Shown: positions 17,399 through 26,730 of the stretch, piece by piece
How the letters are laid out: each line of letters starts with the position of its first letter
Position numbering within the stretch: position 1 is the first letter of the stretch
Assembly (NCBI GenBank): GCA_016782645.1
Contig: JADHYC010000018.1
Span: 1 to 39,494, forward strand
DNA from: Fidelibacterota bacterium
GTDB taxonomy: Bacteria; Fidelibacterota; UBA2242
Direction of reading: 5' to 3'
DNA length: 39,494 nt
Notes under the pieces: model-generated
Seen by the model: the letters and a program-made list of their open reading frames with translations, nothing else
Told to the model about the DNA's origin: nothing
Database searches by the model: none
Made by a program: the position numbers and the translations under genes

Positions 17399-18783
17399 TC
17401 AATTTTTCCTTGAGCCAAAGATAAAACTGTCTCTTTAAACACCTTCCCTCGATGCTCAAAATTGTCGAACATATCAAAGCTGGCACAGGCTGGTGAAAGG
17501 AGGACTATTTCACCTGGATTGGAAAGTTTGTTCGCCATTAGTGTAGCCTCTTCAAGTGAAGAAGCGTCATGTAGTAGGATGATTCCATCAAGAACTTTGC
17601 GAATCTTTGGAGCTGATAAACCTATTAGTATCGCTTCCTTAACATGACCTTTAATAGCAGGGATCAATAGGGAGAAATCCAAGTCTTTATCCTTGCCTCC
17701 AAGAATTATAATTACTGGTTTTTGGAAACTTTTTAAGGCGTATATAACGGAATCTACATTAGTGGCTTTAGAGTCATTGTAATAATCTACATCGTTAATA
17801 GAAGTAATATATTCGAGACGATGTTCAATTCCTTTAAAATGTTTTAGGACATTTCTAAGATGGTTGACGGATATTTTGAATTTTATTGCAACAGTAAATG
17901 CAGCCAGTATATTGTAAAGATTATGTTCGCCGAGTATTAAAAGTTCAGAACGGTCTATTAATTTTTGTCCATTGTGAAGGTAAATTGAATTGGTATCAAC
18001 ATTGACAATGTTTTTAGAATCAGAGTAAATACCGAATGGAATATTTTGGCATTTATCAGGTACGTTTTGTTTAATCAGTGTATCATCATTGTTATAGATA
18101 AAAAAATCAACTTTTTTCTGATTTTTTGTTATTTCCATTTTCGCAGTAAAATATGATGGAACGTCATCATATCTATCCATATGATCTCTGGAAATATTCA
18201 GTATAATAGATGCTTTGGGACGGAAATGGACAATTCGCTCCAGCTGGAAACTACTGACTTCTAAAATATATATTTTATTCTTAATAGATGATTCTTCCGT
18301 TTCAAATATCAACTTGCTGAAAGGTATTCCTATGTTGCCGCCGCAATATGGTTCATATTGAGTGTTTTTAAACATTTCAAATATTATAGTAGTGGTAGTG
18401 GTTTTTCCATTGGAACCGGTTATGGCAATTATTTCAGAGGGCTGAGAGAACCAATACGCCATTTCCAGTTCGCTTACTATCGGAATGCCTGCGGATTCAA
18501 GTTTATTTACGACAGGTGTGGTATTTGGAATACCTGGACTTATAATAACAAGGTTTGCGTTATATACTTTAGAAGAGTGACCTCCTAATTCTAATTCTAT
18601 TCCGTATGCTTCTAATTTTGATAATGTTTGTTTTGATAAAGCAACGTTTGCAGCATCAGATAACAAAACTTTTGCTCTCTTCCTTGCCAGAAGGAGGGAA
18701 GCGCTAACTCCACTGCAACCTGCACCGAGAACGGTTACCCGTCTATTTTCAAGGTTTTTTGGAATATTATTCAGATTGATCAT
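17395..18783 (-). CDS. murD: UDP-N-acetylmuramoylalanine--D-glutamate ligase
   Basis: 462 residues. N-terminal Rossmann-like domain VTVLGAGCSGVSASLLL, ATP loop ITGSNGKTTTTT, substrate region GNIG.PF, carbamylated-Lys/metal region and HRLEYI, then YNDSKATN and LLSPACASFDMFDNFE.RG, all typical of MurD. It adds D-glutamate to UDP-MurNAc-L-Ala. It overlaps mraY and ftsW by 4 bases at each end. Confidence 0.97.
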   Translation of the reverse strand: MINLNNIPKNLENRRVTVLGAGCSGVSASLLLARKRAKVLLSDAANVALSKQTLSKLEAYGIELELGGHSSKVYNANLVIISPGIPNTTPVVNKLESAGIPIVSELEMAYWFSQPSEIIAITGSNGKTTTTTIIFEMFKNTQYEPYCGGNIGIPFSKLIFETEESSIKNKIYILEVSSFQLERIVHFRPKASIILNISRDHMDRYDDVPSYFTAKMEITKNQKKVDFFIYNNDDTLIKQNVPDKCQNIPFGIYSDSKNIVNVDTNSIYLHNGQKLIDRSELLILGEHNLYNILAAFTVAIKFKISVNHLRNVLKHFKGIEHRLEYITSINDVDYYNDSKATNVDSVIYALKSFQKPVIIILGGKDKDLDFSLLIPAIKGHVKEAILIGLSAPKIRKVLDGIILLHDASSLEEATLMANKLSNPGEIVLLSPACASFDMFDNFEHRGKVFKETVLSLAQGKIE

Positions 18784-19883
18784 AATATTTTAAAACTGCT
18801 TATGCCCAATAATGTTAATAAAACTCCAATTATCCAGAAACGAATTACAACCTTACTTTCATCCCAACCCTTAATTTCAAAGTGGTGGTGTAAAGGAGCC
18901 ATTAGAAAAACTCTTTTTCCGGTACCGGTTCGTTTTTTTGTCCACTTGAAATATCCAATTTGTATTAATACTGAGAGTGCTTCTGCAACAAAAACTCCTC
19001 CGAGAAGGAAAAAAAGAACTTCCTTTTTCATTAAGATGGCTAACATTCCAAGTGCACCACCTATTGCCAAAGAACCCGTATCACCCATAAAAACTTGCGC
19101 AGGTTTACTGTTGAACCATAGGAAACCTAGCATTGCTCCTGCAAAAGAAAGGCAGTAGACAGTGAGTTCACCGGTACCTGAAAGGTATATAGTATTTAGA
19201 TAATCGCTAAAATCAACACGACCTGAGATGTAGCTAATTACAGCAAAAGCCAATGCTATAATTCCCGTAAGCCCGGCAGCAAGTCCATCGAGACCATCAG
19301 TTAAATTCACAGCATTGGATGTACCTGTAATAACCAGAATGATAAAAGGAATGTAAAACCATCCCAGATTTATTTCAGTATTTTTTAAAAATGGTATAGA
19401 GGTTGAGGAGTGAAGACTGGCAAATTCAGGTGAAAAGAAAATATATGATCCTATTATTAACCCTAATGAAATTTGACCAATCAGTTTATATCTTGCTATT
19501 AGTCCCTTTTTGTATTTTTTTACAACCTTTAAGTAGTCATCGAGAAAACCAATTCCACCCATCCAAATAGTAGTGACTAACATTATATTTATATAAGTGT
19601 TAGTTAAATCAGCCCAGAGAAGTACCGGTATCAGAACAGAAAAAAGGATAATAATTCCCCCCATTGTGGGAGTTCCTTTTTTAGATAAATGCGTTTTAGG
19701 ACCATTTTTACGGATTATTTCACCTATCTGATGTTTTTTTAGGGTTCTAATAATCCATGGCCCAATAATGAAACTAATGATAAGAGCTGTAATAGCTGCC
19801 ATTGCAGACCTAAAAGTGATATATTGGAAAAGATTAAAACCAGTAAAAGTATTTCTTAATGGATATATAATGTGGTAGAACAA
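18780..19883 (-). CDS. mraY: Phospho-N-acetylmuramoyl-pentapeptide-transferase
   Basis: About 367 residues with ten predicted membrane helices. Family motifs: GTPTMGG, DDYLKV, NAVNLTDGLDGLAAG, FMGDTGSLAIGG and PLHHHFE. It forms lipid I from UDP-MurNAc-pentapeptide and undecaprenyl phosphate. Start choice: the frame extends to a TTG at 19901, but the SD AAAGGAG lies inside that extension and points, 7 bases on, to the TTG at 19883. This gives (M)FYHIIYPLRNTFTGFNLF, exactly where relatives begin. A TTG start is therefore likely. Confidence 0.95.
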   Translation of the reverse strand: MFYHIIYPLRNTFTGFNLFQYITFRSAMAAITALIISFIIGPWIIRTLKKHQIGEIIRKNGPKTHLSKKGTPTMGGIIILFSVLIPVLLWADLTNTYINIMLVTTIWMGGIGFLDDYLKVVKKYKKGLIARYKLIGQISLGLIIGSYIFFSPEFASLHSSTSIPFLKNTEINLGWFYIPFIILVITGTSNAVNLTDGLDGLAAGLTGIIALAFAVISYISGRVDFSDYLNTIYLSGTGELTVYCLSFAGAMLGFLWFNSKPAQVFMGDTGSLAIGGALGMLAILMKKEVLFFLLGGVFVAEALSVLIQIGYFKWTKKRTGTGKRVFLMAPLHHHFEIKGWDESKVVIRFWIIGVLLTLLGISSFKIL

Positions 19884-20058
19884 AGCGCAACTCCTTTGCA
19901 ATTGAAAATTGAAAATATTAAAATGAAGAGTGCAAATTTTAAAAGTGATTTCCCAAGCGATTTGCAGTATTTAATTTCCAGTTTCACTTGTGGCTTTTCT
20001 ATATTGTAGTTTGAGATACTAAACCGTTTTTTATCAATTTCTCTAGGGTAGTAATACA
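19884..20058 (-). other. murF-mraY gap with A/T repeat and a doubtful 67-codon frame
   Basis: A frame of 67 codons (20059-19856) begins at an ATG overlapping the murF TGA by one base (TGATG), the geometry of coupled translation. It has a hydrophobic segment (LLKFALFILIFSIF). Its second half, however, is built from a simple repeat-like tract on the minus strand (TTTGCACTCTTCATTTTAAT, then TTTCAATTTTCAATTGC), resembling common intergenic repeats, and it runs into mraY in another frame. I think it is more likely non-coding spacer carrying the mraY ribosome site than a real gene. Confidence 0.4.
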
Positions 20059-21420
20059 TCAGTTCCTAATTCCTTTAATTATTTCTTCCATATGAGTTCC
20101 TCGAGAACCCTTAACTAAAAGAGTGTCAGAACTATTTACTTCATACTTAAGAGCATTTATGAGCTCGGTTTTGTCGGTGAAGTGAAAAGCATGTTTCATT
20201 CCTTTATATTTTGCTTCTTTTATAGATACTATTGATAGTGGACCAAATGCATAAAAGATATCAATTCCTAATTCAACCGCAGATTTTCCTACTTTTGCAT
20301 GTACCTCCTCTGCGGATTTTCCTAATTCGAGCATATCTCCAAAAACAAAAATACGCCTACCTTGAACTTTCATTAAAGATAATGTATTCAATGCAGTAAT
20401 AGTTGAATCAGGGTTAGCATTATATGTGTCATCTATGATTTTGCATGTACCTATGTTAGAAATGACAAAGCGTTGTTTTACTGCGGTAAAGTTTTCAAGA
20501 GTTTCCTTAATTATAAAATCGGGGATTCTATAATGTAGTCCTACTGATATAGCTGCTAAAGCATTAAGAGCGGTTACTTCTCCGGGGATTTTAAGCTGAA
20601 TTTTAAGCTTATTATTAATCTCTAATAGAGGATAACATTCGTCAGTATAAGATATAATTTTCCCATAAACATCTGCTTTAGTTGAATTAAAACCGTAACT
20701 TACTTTATTATCAGGAATTGTCATTTCCCTGATAAATGGATCATCCATATTTACAAATGAGATCCCGTTTCGTGGAATAGACAGAAAAAGTTCCTCTTTT
20801 GCTTTAGATACACCATCAAGGGTATCAAAGAACTCAATATGTCCATATCCGATGTTAGTTATGAGACCAGCAGATGGTTCTGCTAATTCACATAGAAATT
20901 TAATCTCTCCAAAGTGGTTAGTGCCCATCTCAATGAGACTGAAATTGTGATTTTTATTGAGTTTCAAAAGTGTAAGCGGTAAGCCAAGCTGATTGTTTAA
21001 ATTTCCAGTTGTTGAATGAAGGTTGAACTTTGTTTTGAGAATTGCTTCTATCATTGCACGGGTTGTAGTTTTTCCATTTGTTCCAGTGATGGCAAGGATG
21101 GGGAGGTCAAATTGATTACGCCATTCAGCAGCCATCAGCTGAAGTGTTTTCTCGGGTGATTTAACTATCCAAAACGGGTTTGAATTTATATTATTTTCTT
21201 TAGCCCATTTTTCAGAAACTAAACAAAGAGCTGCGCCTTTGTTTAGAGCGTCTTTGACAAATAGATGACCATCAACATTATCACCCTTTAGAGCAACAAA
21301 AAGGGTGCCTTTTTCTACTTTTCTGCTGTCTATGCAAATACCTGCTAAATGTGTGTCAAAATTGACAAGTGTTCCAGACTTAAGATTTCTTATGAAATTG
21401 GCATCAATCAAATTTGCCAT
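20059..21420 (-). CDS. murF: UDP-N-acetylmuramoyl-tripeptide--D-alanyl-D-alanine ligase
   Basis: 453 residues. ATP loop ITGTNGKTTTRAMI, LIEMGTNHFGEI (the MurF-specific EMG), TNIGYGH, and DDTYNANPDSTI with GDMLELG in the C-terminal domain. It adds D-Ala-D-Ala to complete the UDP-MurNAc-pentapeptide. The ATG follows the murE TAA directly with no gap. No ddl gene is in the cluster, so the dipeptide is made by an enzyme encoded elsewhere. Confidence 0.97.
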   Translation of the reverse strand: MANLIDANFIRNLKSGTLVNFDTHLAGICIDSRKVEKGTLFVALKGDNVDGHLFVKDALNKGAALCLVSEKWAKENNINSNPFWIVKSPEKTLQLMAAEWRNQFDLPILAITGTNGKTTTRAMIEAILKTKFNLHSTTGNLNNQLGLPLTLLKLNKNHNFSLIEMGTNHFGEIKFLCELAEPSAGLITNIGYGHIEFFDTLDGVSKAKEELFLSIPRNGISFVNMDDPFIREMTIPDNKVSYGFNSTKADVYGKIISYTDECYPLLEINNKLKIQLKIPGEVTALNALAAISVGLHYRIPDFIIKETLENFTAVKQRFVISNIGTCKIIDDTYNANPDSTITALNTLSLMKVQGRRIFVFGDMLELGKSAEEVHAKVGKSAVELGIDIFYAFGPLSIVSIKEAKYKGMKHAFHFTDKTELINALKYEVNSSDTLLVKGSRGTHMEEIIKGIRN

Positions 21421-22866
21421 TTAAATATCCTTGACAATTAGAACTTCATTAAACGGGTAGCGTTTTCCATTTATTTCCTGGTATGTCTCATGTCCTTTTC
21501 CTAGAAGAACTATTATATCATTTATTGAAGCATTTTTTAATGTCCACATTATTGCCTTTTTTCGACCGTTAATGATCTTGTATGACATGCTTTTAGAAAA
21601 GCCTTTTACTGTTTCTTTAATGATGTGTTGTGGATCTTCAAATCTAGGATTATCATCTGTAACAACCGCAAAATCAGCAAATGATTCAACAGCTTTTGCC
21701 ATCATTGGTCGTTTTTTTCTATCGCGGTTGCCGCCGCATCCGAACAGTGCGATTAATTTTCCATCTTGTGGAATGATCTCTTTAAGTGTTTTTAGAACGT
21801 TTTTTATTGCATCCGGAGTGTGAGCATAGTCAACAAAGATACATGGGTAACCGGATTTGGATACTTCCTGAAGCCGACCCGGGATGGATTCTATTTTTGA
21901 AAGTGCTTGTGATATCGTTTCAGGTTTTATTCCAAGATTGATAGCTACTGCTACTGCTGCCAGAATGTTTTTTAAATTAAATTCTCCAGAAAGAGGACAG
22001 TCTACGCTGATTTTACCCTCAGGTGATAGGATAATTCCCTTTATACCATTTAAATACGAGATTTTAGAAATCCAGGTAAAATCAGCATTTTGACTTATGG
22101 AAAAAGTTGAGACAGGTGCCGTTGCAACATTAATAAATTTTTCTGAGAAAGGATCGTCAATATTACATATTAAGAACCCTTTAATTATAACTTTTCTGAA
22201 GAGTTCAGTTTTTGCTTCTGCGTAACTTTCCATTGTTAAGTGGAAATCGAGATGATCTTGAGAGAGATTTGTAAAAGCACCTCCAATGAATGTAATATCC
22301 TCGACACGTCTGAGGGCTAAGGCATGTGAGGATACTTCCATAATTACAGTTGAAATCGAATTTTTAGTCATTTTATATAATATTTTCTGAAGCGTAACGC
22401 TTTCTGGTGTTGTTAAATTTCCAGAGAAGTGTTCATCTCCTATACTATATCCGAGAGTTCCAATAGTACCTCGTTGGACGTTTGCAGTTTTTAGTATGTG
22501 ATTTAAAAGATAGACAACTGTGGTTTTTCCATTGGTTCCTGTTATGCCGACTACTGTCATTTTTTTAGATGGATTATCATAATAGTTGGCAGCAGCATGA
22601 GAGAGCGCACTTCTTGTATTAGTTACTTTTATTTGAGGAGATGTTATGTCTGGAAAGATATTTTCTACTACGATGGCAGAAGCACCATTTTTTACTGCCT
22701 GCGGTATATACTTATGACCGTCTTCTTTCTGTCCTCGAATTGCAAAGAAGAGAGAACCGGGCTCGACATTTTTAGAATTAAATGAAAGTGAAGAGATGCT
22801 CTCTGGTAAATTACCCTGTAATTGAAAAGTGATACCTTTTAACACTTGCTGTGTGGATTTAATCAA
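21421..22866 (-). CDS. murE: UDP-MurNAc-L-Ala-D-Glu--meso-DAP ligase
   Basis: About 481 residues from a TTG at 22866; the frame is open further upstream but inside ftsI. The SD GAGG lies 7 bases before this TTG, and the gene then overlaps ftsI by 8 bases. A GTG at 22845 is the alternative. Motifs: SLSFNSKNVEPGSLFFA, ATP loop GTNGKTT (110-116), NLSQDHLDFH, and the amino-acid selector DNPR (405-408), which marks meso-diaminopimelate rather than lysine as substrate. It adds the third stem residue and so tells us the cell wall type. Confidence 0.95.
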   Translation of the reverse strand: MIKSTQQVLKGITFQLQGNLPESISSLSFNSKNVEPGSLFFAIRGQKEDGHKYIPQAVKNGASAIVVENIFPDITSPQIKVTNTRSALSHAAANYYDNPSKKMTVVGITGTNGKTTVVYLLNHILKTANVQRGTIGTLGYSIGDEHFSGNLTTPESVTLQKILYKMTKNSISTVIMEVSSHALALRRVEDITFIGGAFTNLSQDHLDFHLTMESYAEAKTELFRKVIIKGFLICNIDDPFSEKFINVATAPVSTFSISQNADFTWISKISYLNGIKGIILSPEGKISVDCPLSGEFNLKNILAAVAVAINLGIKPETISQALSKIESIPGRLQEVSKSGYPCIFVDYAHTPDAIKNVLKTLKEIIPQDGKLIALFGCGGNRDRKKRPMMAKAVESFADFAVVTDDNPRFEDPQHIIKETVKGFSKSMSYKIINGRKKAIMWTLKNASINDIIVLLGKGHETYQEINGKRYPFNEVLIVKDI

Positions 22867-24868
22867 CTGACAACCTCGGAGGTTTGAGTATAAGGTGACA
22901 TTGAGTATTTGATGTGACCAGAGAACCTCTACTCGGAGTTTGGGAGACAACTAATCCTGAACCTTTAATATCTATACTCATTCCCATACGTTGTAAAATA
23001 CCAATTGCTTCGCTAGAGGTTTTACCATGAAGATTAGGCATCCTGGAGGTATATTGTAGTGACGATAGAAGGGGTTTAGGAACTTTAGCTCTTTTTGTTC
23101 TTATTGAATTGATTCTTGTGTTATTTATTTCATCAATTTGAGCATATTTTGTAATTGGTCTTTGAAAATTATCTTCGTTGAGAAAAATTTCATCTGACTG
23201 ATTAACTATTCTTGTAAATACTTCTTTAACAACTGGAGCAGAAACTGCACCGCCTGTGTGTGTTTTTCCTTTTGGATTATCAATAACGATGACACATAAT
23301 AGTTTTGGGTTATTAACGGGGAAGAAACCGACGAAAGTTGCAACATAATCGGTCTGACTGTATCCATTTTTTGTTACTTTTTGAGCCGTTCCCGTTTTAC
23401 CAGCTATTGTCATTCCGTGAACGTCTGCTCTTGTTCCAGTCCCGCTCTGTACTGTTAAACGAAGTAATTCTCGCATTGTTGTCATTGTTTCAACAGAGGC
23501 TACTCGTCTAATGTACTGTGGTTTTCCTTTGTATAGAACAATACCGTCTTTTGTTTGTATAGATTTTACAATTTGGGGCTTAAGTAAAAATCCACCATTG
23601 GCTATTGCTGAATAGGCGTAAGCTAATTGAAGTGCAGTACAACATAATCCATGTCCAATAGCAACTTGTGCAAGCATTAAATTATTCCATTCTTCAAGTG
23701 GATGAACAATACCATTTGCTTCTCCAGGAAATTGTATACCCGTTTTTACACCAAATCCATATTTTCTGGCATATTTGAAAACGTAATCTTTCCCGATTTT
23801 TTGAGCTACCTTTATTGTTCCTACATTACTGCTTTTTTTGATTATTTCTGAAAAAGTGAGGGTATTGTATTTTTCATGATCACGTATAATATTTTTTCCA
23901 ATTTTAATAAATCCCTTTTCGCAATGTATACTATCTTCAGGATGTACGTGATTTTCTTCAAGCGCAGCTGTTGCAGTTACTATTTTGAAGGTTGAACCGG
24001 GTTCGAAGATATCAGCTGTTACTCTATTTTTCTGTGAGGAAACGGGATAATTGAACGGTTTGTTTGGATTAAAAAGAGGGGTAGATGCCATTGCAAGTAT
24101 TTTGCCGCTTTTCGGGTCTATGATGATTCCCATTGCTTTGTCTGCATTATGCTCACAAAATGCTGAACTCAGCTCTTCATGCAGAATTGTTTGATATTCA
24201 TGGTCGATTGTGAGTATCACATCATTTCCATCAATTGTTTCCTTGAATGGAAGGTCTGGTCGGTTGTTCAATCTTCCCAATCCGTCTTTCTGTATTATTC
24301 TCCAACCCGGCTCTCCTGAAAGGTAAGGATCAAATTCAAGTTCAAGACCGCTTATTCCACGATTATCTACATCTGTAAAGCCTATTAACTGTCCTCCTAT
24401 TTCTCCGAAAGGATACTGGCGGTGTATATTCCTTTCTATTATTAATCCAGGGTAGTTCTTGTTTTCATCTAACAAAGTGTGTATTTGGTCTTGTGGGATA
24501 TTTCGTTCTAACCAAACAAAGGTTCTATCTGATTGAAGTGTGTTTAAATATTTTTTATCATTATTACCAAGCCATGAACTAATCTCTTTTGCTAATGATA
24601 ATTTGTCTGTGACAAGGTTTGGATGAGCAGAAAATGATATTTGCACTACATCAATAGTTAGTGGCTTTTTATTTCTATCGAAGATTATTCCACGCAATGG
24701 TGCAATCACTTTTCTGTAATCTACCTGTCTTTTGCATTTTGCCTTGTATTTTTGCCCATTGACAATCTGGATGGAAAATAATCTCGCTACAATAAGAACC
24801 CATATAAGTGAAAGAAGTACTGTTAAACCAAATACTCTGTGCCTGATTGATTTTGTAGCGTTTGCCAT
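22859..24868 (-). CDS. ftsI: Class B penicillin-binding protein (septal transpeptidase) with C-terminal PASTA domain
   Basis: 669 residues. N-terminal membrane anchor at about 12-35, then the PBP dimerisation domain (GIIFDRNKKPL, RQYPFGEIGGQLIGF, GLE). The transpeptidase has active Ser292 in EPGSTFKI, KSSNVG, and KTGT with Lys491. One PASTA domain ends the protein (about 610-665, MPNLHGKTSSEAIGIL). It crosslinks septal peptidoglycan with FtsW. PASTA tails are known on some division PBPs outside Proteobacteria. It starts directly on the ftsL TGA (TGAATG). Confidence 0.95.
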   Translation of the reverse strand: MANATKSIRHRVFGLTVLLSLIWVLIVARLFSIQIVNGQKYKAKCKRQVDYRKVIAPLRGIIFDRNKKPLTIDVVQISFSAHPNLVTDKLSLAKEISSWLGNNDKKYLNTLQSDRTFVWLERNIPQDQIHTLLDENKNYPGLIIERNIHRQYPFGEIGGQLIGFTDVDNRGISGLELEFDPYLSGEPGWRIIQKDGLGRLNNRPDLPFKETIDGNDVILTIDHEYQTILHEELSSAFCEHNADKAMGIIIDPKSGKILAMASTPLFNPNKPFNYPVSSQKNRVTADIFEPGSTFKIVTATAALEENHVHPEDSIHCEKGFIKIGKNIIRDHEKYNTLTFSEIIKKSSNVGTIKVAQKIGKDYVFKYARKYGFGVKTGIQFPGEANGIVHPLEEWNNLMLAQVAIGHGLCCTALQLAYAYSAIANGGFLLKPQIVKSIQTKDGIVLYKGKPQYIRRVASVETMTTMRELLRLTVQSGTGTRADVHGMTIAGKTGTAQKVTKNGYSQTDYVATFVGFFPVNNPKLLCVIVIDNPKGKTHTGGAVSAPVVKEVFTRIVNQSDEIFLNEDNFQRPITKYAQIDEINNTRINSIRTKRAKVPKPLLSSLQYTSRMPNLHGKTSSEAIGILQRMGMSIDIKGSGLVVSQTPSRGSLVTSNTQCHLILKPPRLSVD

Positions 24869-25192
24869 TCAGTTAATTTTTATAGAATTTGGGTCAACGA
24901 TTACTACAAGTGTTTCAGGAGCGGGAATTACCATATCTAACTGAACTGAAGCAATTTTTATAATTCTGTCTGATCGAGAAAGTTTATCCAGTTCTACTGA
25001 TGCAATTCTATTTTGAGTTGAAAGATTAGCTTCCTTACGTTTCAATTCCTCAATTTTTTTAAACATCATGTTTGAATGATTAAAAATCCAAATATAGAAA
25101 ACCATTAGCCCAATTAGCGAAAGGAAAAGGATAAGTAAAATAGTAGTGTGTTTTCTTTTTTTTGAGATTCGTCTACTTTTTTCCCTCTTCAT
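24869..25192 (-). CDS. ftsL: FtsL-like cell division protein
   Basis: 107 residues with the FtsL plan: a very basic cytoplasmic N-terminus (KREKSRRISKKRKH), one transmembrane helix (about 17-37, TILLILFLSLIGLMVFYIW), and a periplasmic coiled coil (KKIEELKRKEANLSTQN), ending with a short IKIASVQLDMV.P segment. Sequence conservation in this family is low, so the name rests mainly on topology and on its place between rsmH and ftsI. It overlaps rsmH by 4 bases and abuts ftsI. It would form the FtsQLB-type subcomplex with FtsQ. Confidence 0.85.
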   Translation of the reverse strand: MKREKSRRISKKRKHTTILLILFLSLIGLMVFYIWIFNHSNMMFKKIEELKRKEANLSTQNRIASVELDKLSRSDRIIKIASVQLDMVIPAPETLVVIVDPNSIKIN

Positions 25193-26124
25193 TTGTTCCC
25201 TGTGATTTTTTTTGAAGCTCTGAGTTTTGCTCCGCGAGCTCTTGAATTGTTACTAATTTCTTCTATAGTTGGTGTGATTGGTCCTTTTGTTAAAATATCA
25301 AACGTTGCCTTATGATTGCATTGACAGATCGGGAAATCTGGAGGACAAATGCAATCAGTAGACTCGAGTTTCATAAATTGTTTTACAATTCTGTCCTCAA
25401 TAGAGTGATAGGAAATAACGACTAAACGTCCGTTTTTGTCTAAGATGTTGAGAGATTGAGAAAGGGCTTTTTTTAATGACTCAATCTCCTTGTTGACATA
25501 AATACGAATTGCTTGAAATATTCTACTTATAATTTTTATTGGGAATGGAGAGGGAATTGAATTAGTAATAATATTTGCTAATTGTCGGGTTGTTTTTATT
25601 TGCTGACTTTTTCTTTCTCTATCAATGGCTTTTGTTATTAGATTCGAATGTTTTTCTTCGCCATACTCTTTAAAAACTCGATTAAGTGTTGATACAGGCG
25701 CAGAGTTAATGAACGCTTCTGCATTTTCGGTTGTTTCTGGGGAAAATCGCATATCCAGAGGTCCATCATGATTATATGAGAACCCACGATTTGGATTATC
25801 CAGTGCAAAAGATGATAGACCTAAATCCATAAATATTCCATTGACCCGTGTATATCCGATTCTAAAACAGGTGCGCTGTAGATCTGCGAAATTGGAATTA
25901 ACGAATATGGATTTTTGTTGTATTTGAATATTTTGTTTACAATAGTCAATTGCAGAAGGATCCGCATCCAGACCAATAAGAACTGCATTCGGTTTTAAAC
26001 TATTAGCAAGTGCCTTAAAGTGTCCACCTGTCCCAAGAGTACAATCTAAATACACTCCTTGTTTAGTATTGATCAGGTATTTGAGAGTTTTTTCAAGAAG
26101 TACAGGTTTGTGTATTGAAGTCAT
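25189..26124 (-). CDS. rsmH: 16S rRNA (cytosine(1402)-N(4))-methyltransferase
   Basis: 311 residues. SAM-binding start DCTLGTGGHFKALA, GLDADPSAI, GIFMDLGLSSFALD, NPNRGFSYNHDGPLDMRFS, then RIFQAIRIYVNKEIESL and SYHSIEDRIVK, all diagnostic of RsmH/MraW. It methylates N4 of C1402 in the 16S decoding site. It lies 20 bases after mraZ and overlaps ftsL by 4 bases, as in most dcw clusters. Confidence 0.97.
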   Translation of the reverse strand: MTSIHKPVLLEKTLKYLINTKQGVYLDCTLGTGGHFKALANSLKPNAVLIGLDADPSAIDYCKQNIQIQQKSIFVNSNFADLQRTCFRIGYTRVNGIFMDLGLSSFALDNPNRGFSYNHDGPLDMRFSPETTENAEAFINSAPVSTLNRVFKEYGEEKHSNLITKAIDRERKSQQIKTTRQLANIITNSIPSPFPIKIISRIFQAIRIYVNKEIESLKKALSQSLNILDKNGRLVVISYHSIEDRIVKQFMKLESTDCICPPDFPICQCNHKATFDILTKGPITPTIEEISNNSRARGAKLRASKKITGNK

Positions 26125-26144
26125 GAAATTAAATTCCTGTCCAA

Positions 26145-26624
26145 TTACAATATCTCACCGAGATTTTCAAAATAATCATCATCAAGATTAATTCGCGATT
26201 CTTCATGATTATCAAGTGTTTCAGGATCCCAAATTTCCATGCAATTTAATGTACCAATAATAACCACGGCCTTTTTGATATTTGCGTAGCCAAGCGATTG
26301 TTGTGGTATGAGAATTCTGCCCTGTTTATCGCATTTTAACCTTATTGAGGCACGACAGAAAGCTCTTACGAAAGCTCTGTTTTTCTTTTTGAATTGGGAA
26401 AGTTTCAAGAGTTTTTCTGCTAAAAGATCCCATTCTACATAGGGATAAGCAACAAGACATGAATCAGAGCCTTTTGTAACCACAAAAATATAGTTGGAGT
26501 CACCGGTAAGCCAACGGCGAAATTTGGCTGGAATGCTGAGTCTGCCTTTTTCATCAAGAATGTGTTTTGATTCGCCAGAGAAGGAGTTGATCATACATTT
26601 CCCGTCAAATTTATGGGATTTCAT
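26145..26624 (-). CDS. mraZ: Transcriptional regulator MraZ
   Basis: About 160 residues with two AbrB-like SpoVT halves, each carrying the family signature: LDEKGRLSIPAKFR and CDKQGRILIPQQ. MraZ proteins form ring oligomers that bind direct TGGG repeats in their own promoter and repress the dcw operon. Start: a GTG at 26639, an ATG at 26624 and an ATG at 26594 are all in frame. I chose 26624 because GGGAG lies 8 bases upstream. The 26594 start gives the length closest to E. coli and would leave all four operator boxes untranslated, so it remains open. Confidence 0.94.
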   Translation of the reverse strand: MKSHKFDGKCMINSFSGESKHILDEKGRLSIPAKFRRWLTGDSNYIFVVTKGSDSCLVAYPYVEWDLLAEKLLKLSQFKKKNRAFVRAFCRASIRLKCDKQGRILIPQQSLGYANIKKAVVIIGTLNCMEIWDPETLDNHEESRINLDDDYFENLGEIL

Positions 26625-26648
26625 GGGATTTACTCCCACAACTACCCA
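26614..26648 (-). promoter_or_regulatory. MraZ operator: four TGGG-type boxes, 10-bp period
   Basis: On the minus strand the order is TGGGT (26648-26644), TGGGA (26638-26634), TCCCA (26628-26624), TCCCA (26618-26614), each separated by exactly 5 bases. The first two boxes match the known MraZ box in direct orientation; the last two are the same box inverted. They begin just after the -10 element and reach into the start region of mraZ, the position of the known autorepressor site. Confidence 0.8.
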
Positions 26649-26650
26649 CT

Positions 26651-26679
26651 ATAATAGGGTTTTCAAGACACTTTGTCAA
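26651..26679 (-). promoter_or_regulatory. Strong sigma-70-type promoter of the dcw cluster
   Basis: TTGACA (26679-26674), 17-base spacer, TATTAT (26656-26651; 5 of 6 to TATAAT). Transcription should start near 26644, so that the MraZ boxes cover +1 to about +30. This is the best promoter in the window and the probable main promoter for mraZ to ftsZ. Confidence 0.8.
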
Positions 26680-26730
26680 GAATTTTTTCGGGAAAATTTA
26701 TTTTTTTATGAAGTTTTTATTATTTTAGAA

